Positions 61,519-64,000 of a DNA stretch of 64,000 nt are shown piece by piece. The notes beneath the pieces were generated by a model. It saw only the letters and a list, made by a program, of their open reading frames with translations. It did not search any database and had not been told where the DNA came from. The DNA lies in the NCBI GenBank assembly GCA_015075425.1, contig JABTUL010000001.1, forward strand, positions 1,798,001-1,862,000. The letters run 5' to 3'. Within the stretch, counting starts at the first letter, position 1, and every line of letters begins with the position of its first letter. Source of the stretch: Spirochaetales bacterium (GTDB lineage Bacteria; Spirochaetota; Leptospiria; Leptospirales; Leptonemataceae). The position numbers were made by a program, and so were the translations under genes.

Positions 61519-63450
61519 CTACTCTTTCACCAGGTCACCGACCTGAAAGCGGTCCGCAGCGGTTTTTTCCGGAACAGCGCGCGCCACGTAGGTTGCTACT
61601 TCAACGACACGCACTTTGCCGCGCAGGGCTCCGCCGCGATAAACATCGAGAACTTTATCTTTGACCAGACCATCCAGACTGCCCACATTCAAAAAAATAT
61701 CTCCGGGCCGTAATTTGACCACATTGCCCTGAAGCGGAACTACCTGCTGCAATTTTTCCGCAAGGCGTGCCCCCAGCAAATACAGTGCGTCCTGCCCTTC
61801 TTCTTCCAGAGTCCAGCGAACCAGACGCGTGCCTGAATTTCTCTCTATAAGATCGACCTCCAGACGCAATTTCTCCGGAAAAGAGAGGTAGCTGCCTGTC
61901 AGTATATAGCGAGTCCGGCTCCGTCGCTGTTCAAGGAAGGCGCTCAGTTCAGCACTGTAAAAAATCGGTCCCTTTCGATTTTTCATCTGCCGAAATTCCT
62001 CAAGCAGTGCCCTGCGTTCTGAGGCAGGCGGAGCCCGTAACCGCCCGCCGCGATTGATGAAATAACCAATCGCTTCCGGCAGGATCTCTTCCGATCCGGG
62101 AGGAGACTGCAGGGGATCCAGAGCTTTGAAATCGACTGGAAAGACCGGCCAGGGCTGGCGCTTTACTGTCTCCTCACCGTGGATGAGAGATGGATGCGCG
62201 AGCAGATTTTCTCGCAAGGGTAGATAATCATTGCGACGGGAAAGAAAATTCTCCAGCTGAAAATGAAAGCTCTTCTCCGATGGATAACGGTTTCGAGCCG
62301 CATACAGAGTATGAAGGAAGAGTTCATGATTGCCCTGTCTGCGGTACTCCTCGACCAGCGCTGTAGCTGCCGGTGAATCCGGATACAGAAGGTTTTCCCG
62401 TTCCAGATGAAAGAAAGCTCTATCGCGGCGCATGAGTCGCCCCTGGGCCTGCCGCCGGGTGCGATGGTACGCCGCAAGACTTCGCCGGATAGCATGCAGC
62501 GGCGGCAGTTCTGTTAAAGCCAGTTCCTCTGCGGCAAACCGCTGCAGGGAATCGGAACTATCCTGCTTCAAAAATTTTGCATAGCTCGAAAGTGCCTCCG
62601 TTTTCTGTCCCTGCCGGGCCTTCAGTGTGGCAATCAAAGCCAGAGTCTGTGCGTCCTCCGGGTGACGCTCGTAGAGGCGGCTGGCCCGATCCAGAGCACC
62701 CGACAGATCCCCCAGCAAAAGATCAATGCGATACAGATGCCTTTCGAGGGCTGGATTGTCCGGTGAGAGTTCAAGGGCCGTCAGAAAGGAACGGCGGGCA
62801 TCCAGAAGCTCATCCTGGTTTCCCGATTTCACAAAGGCATGCAACAGGATCAAACCCCGGCTTTCGTGAAAGCGGTGGTGCATGGAATTGATGCGCCGCG
62901 CTTTTTCCAGATGGGCAAGAGCCAGCTCACTGCGCCCTTCTCTGGCATAGTGCCGGGCAAGTCCCAGCAGGGCCAGAAAATGGGCTGGATGATTCTGGAC
63001 TATGCGCCTGTAAAAGTCAAAAGCGAGCCGGGATTTCCCTTCCGTTTCATAATAATCTCCCAGAGCCGTTAACACCTGGGGGTTTCCTGGATCTGCAGAG
63101 CGAACCTGATTGAGATCAGCCAGAGCTTTTTCTCTATTGCCCAGGCGGGTGTGAATCCTGCCGCGCAAAAGAAGGGCCCTGGTATTTTTCTCATCCATGC
63201 GAAAAACACTTTCGAGACTCTGCAGAGCACGACCCAGTTCCGCTAACTCAAAGTAACTCTGGGCCAGACCCAGATGCGCATCCTTATATCCGGGGTTCTT
63301 CTCTATCGCCATTCGATAATGGTATACTGCATCGCTGAAACGCGCCTGCGAAGCCAGTGTCTCCGCCTGACGAAAGTTGCTCTGGGCTGTGCCCTCTGCG
63401 GCAAGGCCCCGGCAGAGAATCAGAAAAATATAAAAAATTACCTTTTTCAT
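61519..63450 (-). CDS. Exported TPR protein with FlgT-like C-terminal domain
   Basis: 643 residues with a signal peptide (MKKVIFYIFLILCRGLA). Residues about 25-310 are TPRs (AVYHYRMAIEKNPGYKDAHL and others), 310-470 a helical region, and the last 70 residues (GDIFLNVGSLDGLVKDKVLDVYRGG to RFQVGDLV) match the SH3-like C-terminal domain of FlgT-type proteins. A middle segment near 545-590 has the RTRYILTGSYLSF style of a curli-assembly/FlgT-like domain. It overlaps the next gene upstream by 4 nt. Probably periplasmic scaffold; partner unknown. Confidence 0.7.
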   Translation of the reverse strand: MKKVIFYIFLILCRGLAAEGTAQSNFRQAETLASQARFSDAVYHYRMAIEKNPGYKDAHLGLAQSYFELAELGRALQSLESVFRMDEKNTRALLLRGRIHTRLGNREKALADLNQVRSADPGNPQVLTALGDYYETEGKSRLAFDFYRRIVQNHPAHFLALLGLARHYAREGRSELALAHLEKARRINSMHHRFHESRGLILLHAFVKSGNQDELLDARRSFLTALELSPDNPALERHLYRIDLLLGDLSGALDRASRLYERHPEDAQTLALIATLKARQGQKTEALSSYAKFLKQDSSDSLQRFAAEELALTELPPLHAIRRSLAAYHRTRRQAQGRLMRRDRAFFHLERENLLYPDSPAATALVEEYRRQGNHELFLHTLYAARNRYPSEKSFHFQLENFLSRRNDYLPLRENLLAHPSLIHGEETVKRQPWPVFPVDFKALDPLQSPPGSEEILPEAIGYFINRGGRLRAPPASERRALLEEFRQMKNRKGPIFYSAELSAFLEQRRSRTRYILTGSYLSFPEKLRLEVDLIERNSGTRLVRWTLEEEGQDALYLLGARLAEKLQQVVPLQGNVVKLRPGDIFLNVGSLDGLVKDKVLDVYRGGALRGKVRVVEVATYVARAVPEKTAADRFQVGDLVKE

Positions 63451-64000
63451 TCGGGAATGAAATAGCCGCCGTCAGCCAGGCCGCTGCTACCTGCATAATC
63501 AACTTCCACACGCACGTCCACATAGCGACCCCGCAGAACCTGTTCGCTGCGGGTACGGTAGGTAATGATATATCGCTGATCCTTGTCTTTTGTGAGATCG
63601 ATAAAATAATCTTTCAATCGACTTTCGTCGAAAGCAGATATATAGCTACCACCGGTCATACTCGTTAGATCCAGCCACTCCGAGCGGACCAGACTGCTTT
63701 TTTCCGGATCGTCTTCTCCCTGGTAACTGATCACATCAACCTTAATCTGGTGTGCACGGGCAAACTGAACAATGCGTTGCAGGGAATACTGTCTGAAGGC
63801 CACCGGATGATAGGCACCGGACGTGATCAGAGTTACCCGCCGTGGACCCAGCGCATCCAGCAGTCCGGCCAGGGCGTCAAAGATGGCTTTACCCAGATTT
63901 ACTGTTTGTGTTACCTCACCTTCCGTCAGAATGCGCGCAATTTCGCGCCGCTTCAGATCCGCTTCTTGCGTTGCCTGGTATACCGTTCTTACCTGCTCCC
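63447..64000 (-). CDS. von Willebrand factor A-like domain protein, partial (N-terminus beyond the window)
   Basis: Open from the window edge to 63447. The visible 184 residues contain the end of a VWA fold: RREIARILTEGEV, VNLGKAIFDALAGLLDALGPRRVTLITSG and a later LDLTSMTGGSYISAFDESRL, followed by a beta-rich tail. The N-terminal part with the expected MIDAS motif is outside the window. It overlaps the TPR gene at ATGA, so both are one operon. The Met-starting reading of the C-terminal 118 residues alone is rejected, as the frame continues to the edge. Confidence 0.7.
   Translation of the reverse strand, partial: EQVRTVYQATQEADLKRREIARILTEGEVTQTVNLGKAIFDALAGLLDALGPRRVTLITSGAYHPVAFRQYSLQRIVQFARAHQIKVDVISYQGEDDPEKSSLVRSEWLDLTSMTGGSYISAFDESRLKDYFIDLTKDKDQRYIITYRTRSEQVLRGRYVDVRVEVDYAGSSGLADGGYFIPE

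Overview
The window looks like chromosomal DNA of a moderately GC-rich spirochaete from the Leptospirales side of the phylum (Leptonema/Turneriella-like). This is an inference from several things seen together: a flgB-flgC-fliE-fliF-fliG flagellar basal-body cluster, two spirochaete-style 7TMR-DISM receptors, many lipoproteins with loose lipoboxes, LolDE-type export genes and long tightly packed gene strings. No rRNA, CRISPR array, prophage or intact insertion sequence was seen. Coding density is very high and neighbouring genes commonly overlap by ATGA/GTGA/TTGA junctions.

Layout. 1-1 kb: two half-size YeeE/YedE transporters. 1-3 kb: trpE-trpG, convergent with a string of metallopeptidase, small esterase and crotonase (3-5 kb). 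5-7.6 kb: 7TMR-DISM receptor with a SpoIIE-type phosphatase and TPRs. 7.6-14.4 kb: one minus-strand string, in transcription order lolE-like, lolD, a fused McsA/McsB-like protein, an FGGY kinase, a sphingosine-phosphate-lyase-like PLP enzyme and gluQ. 14.5-22 kb: plus-strand string with a membrane protein, TPR protein, ugd, M14 peptidase, dapD, OmpA-like lipoprotein and NCS1 permease. 22-25 kb: thioesterase and a 7TMR-DISM adenylate cyclase. 25-26 kb: a decayed Rpn-like gene with EGKLEG repeats. 26-27.5 kb: dihydropyrimidinase. 27.6-31.4 kb: a large aromatic-rich repeat protein split in two by an apparent frameshift. 31-34 kb: membrane protein, endonuclease III and a MerR-TPR protein. 33.6-43.2 kb: a minus-strand operon of beta-ureidopropionase, preT, preA, mmsA, omega-aminotransferase, ligD and ku. 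43-48 kb: lipase-like protein, DUF302, DinB, tRNA-Arg, pckA, tRNA-Cys, tRNA-Leu and a lipoprotein. 48-53 kb: SH3 protein and flagellar genes. 53-59 kb: unknown proteins, a second MerR-TPR protein and dnaE. 59-64 kb: an unusual sigma factor with a companion, an M23 peptidase, a TPR/FlgT-C-like protein and a partial von Willebrand-like protein cut by the window edge.

Functional themes. NCS1 permease, PreA/PreT, dihydropyrimidinase, beta-ureidopropionase, omega-aminotransferase and methylmalonate-semialdehyde dehydrogenase together make a complete reductive uracil/thymine catabolic route ending in acetyl-CoA or propionyl-CoA. The NHEJ pair ligD-ku sits at the end of that operon. Other housekeeping functions are tryptophan and lysine/peptidoglycan precursor synthesis, replication (dnaE), base excision repair (nth) and gluconeogenesis (pckA).

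The observations most worth a second look are the compact McsA-McsB fusion, the frameshifted aromatic-repeat protein, a sigma factor whose region 4 is interrupted by a charged helical insert, two genes that appear to start at CTG, an NCS1 permease with about 100 extra periplasmic residues, and two MerR-like HTH/TPR paralogues.
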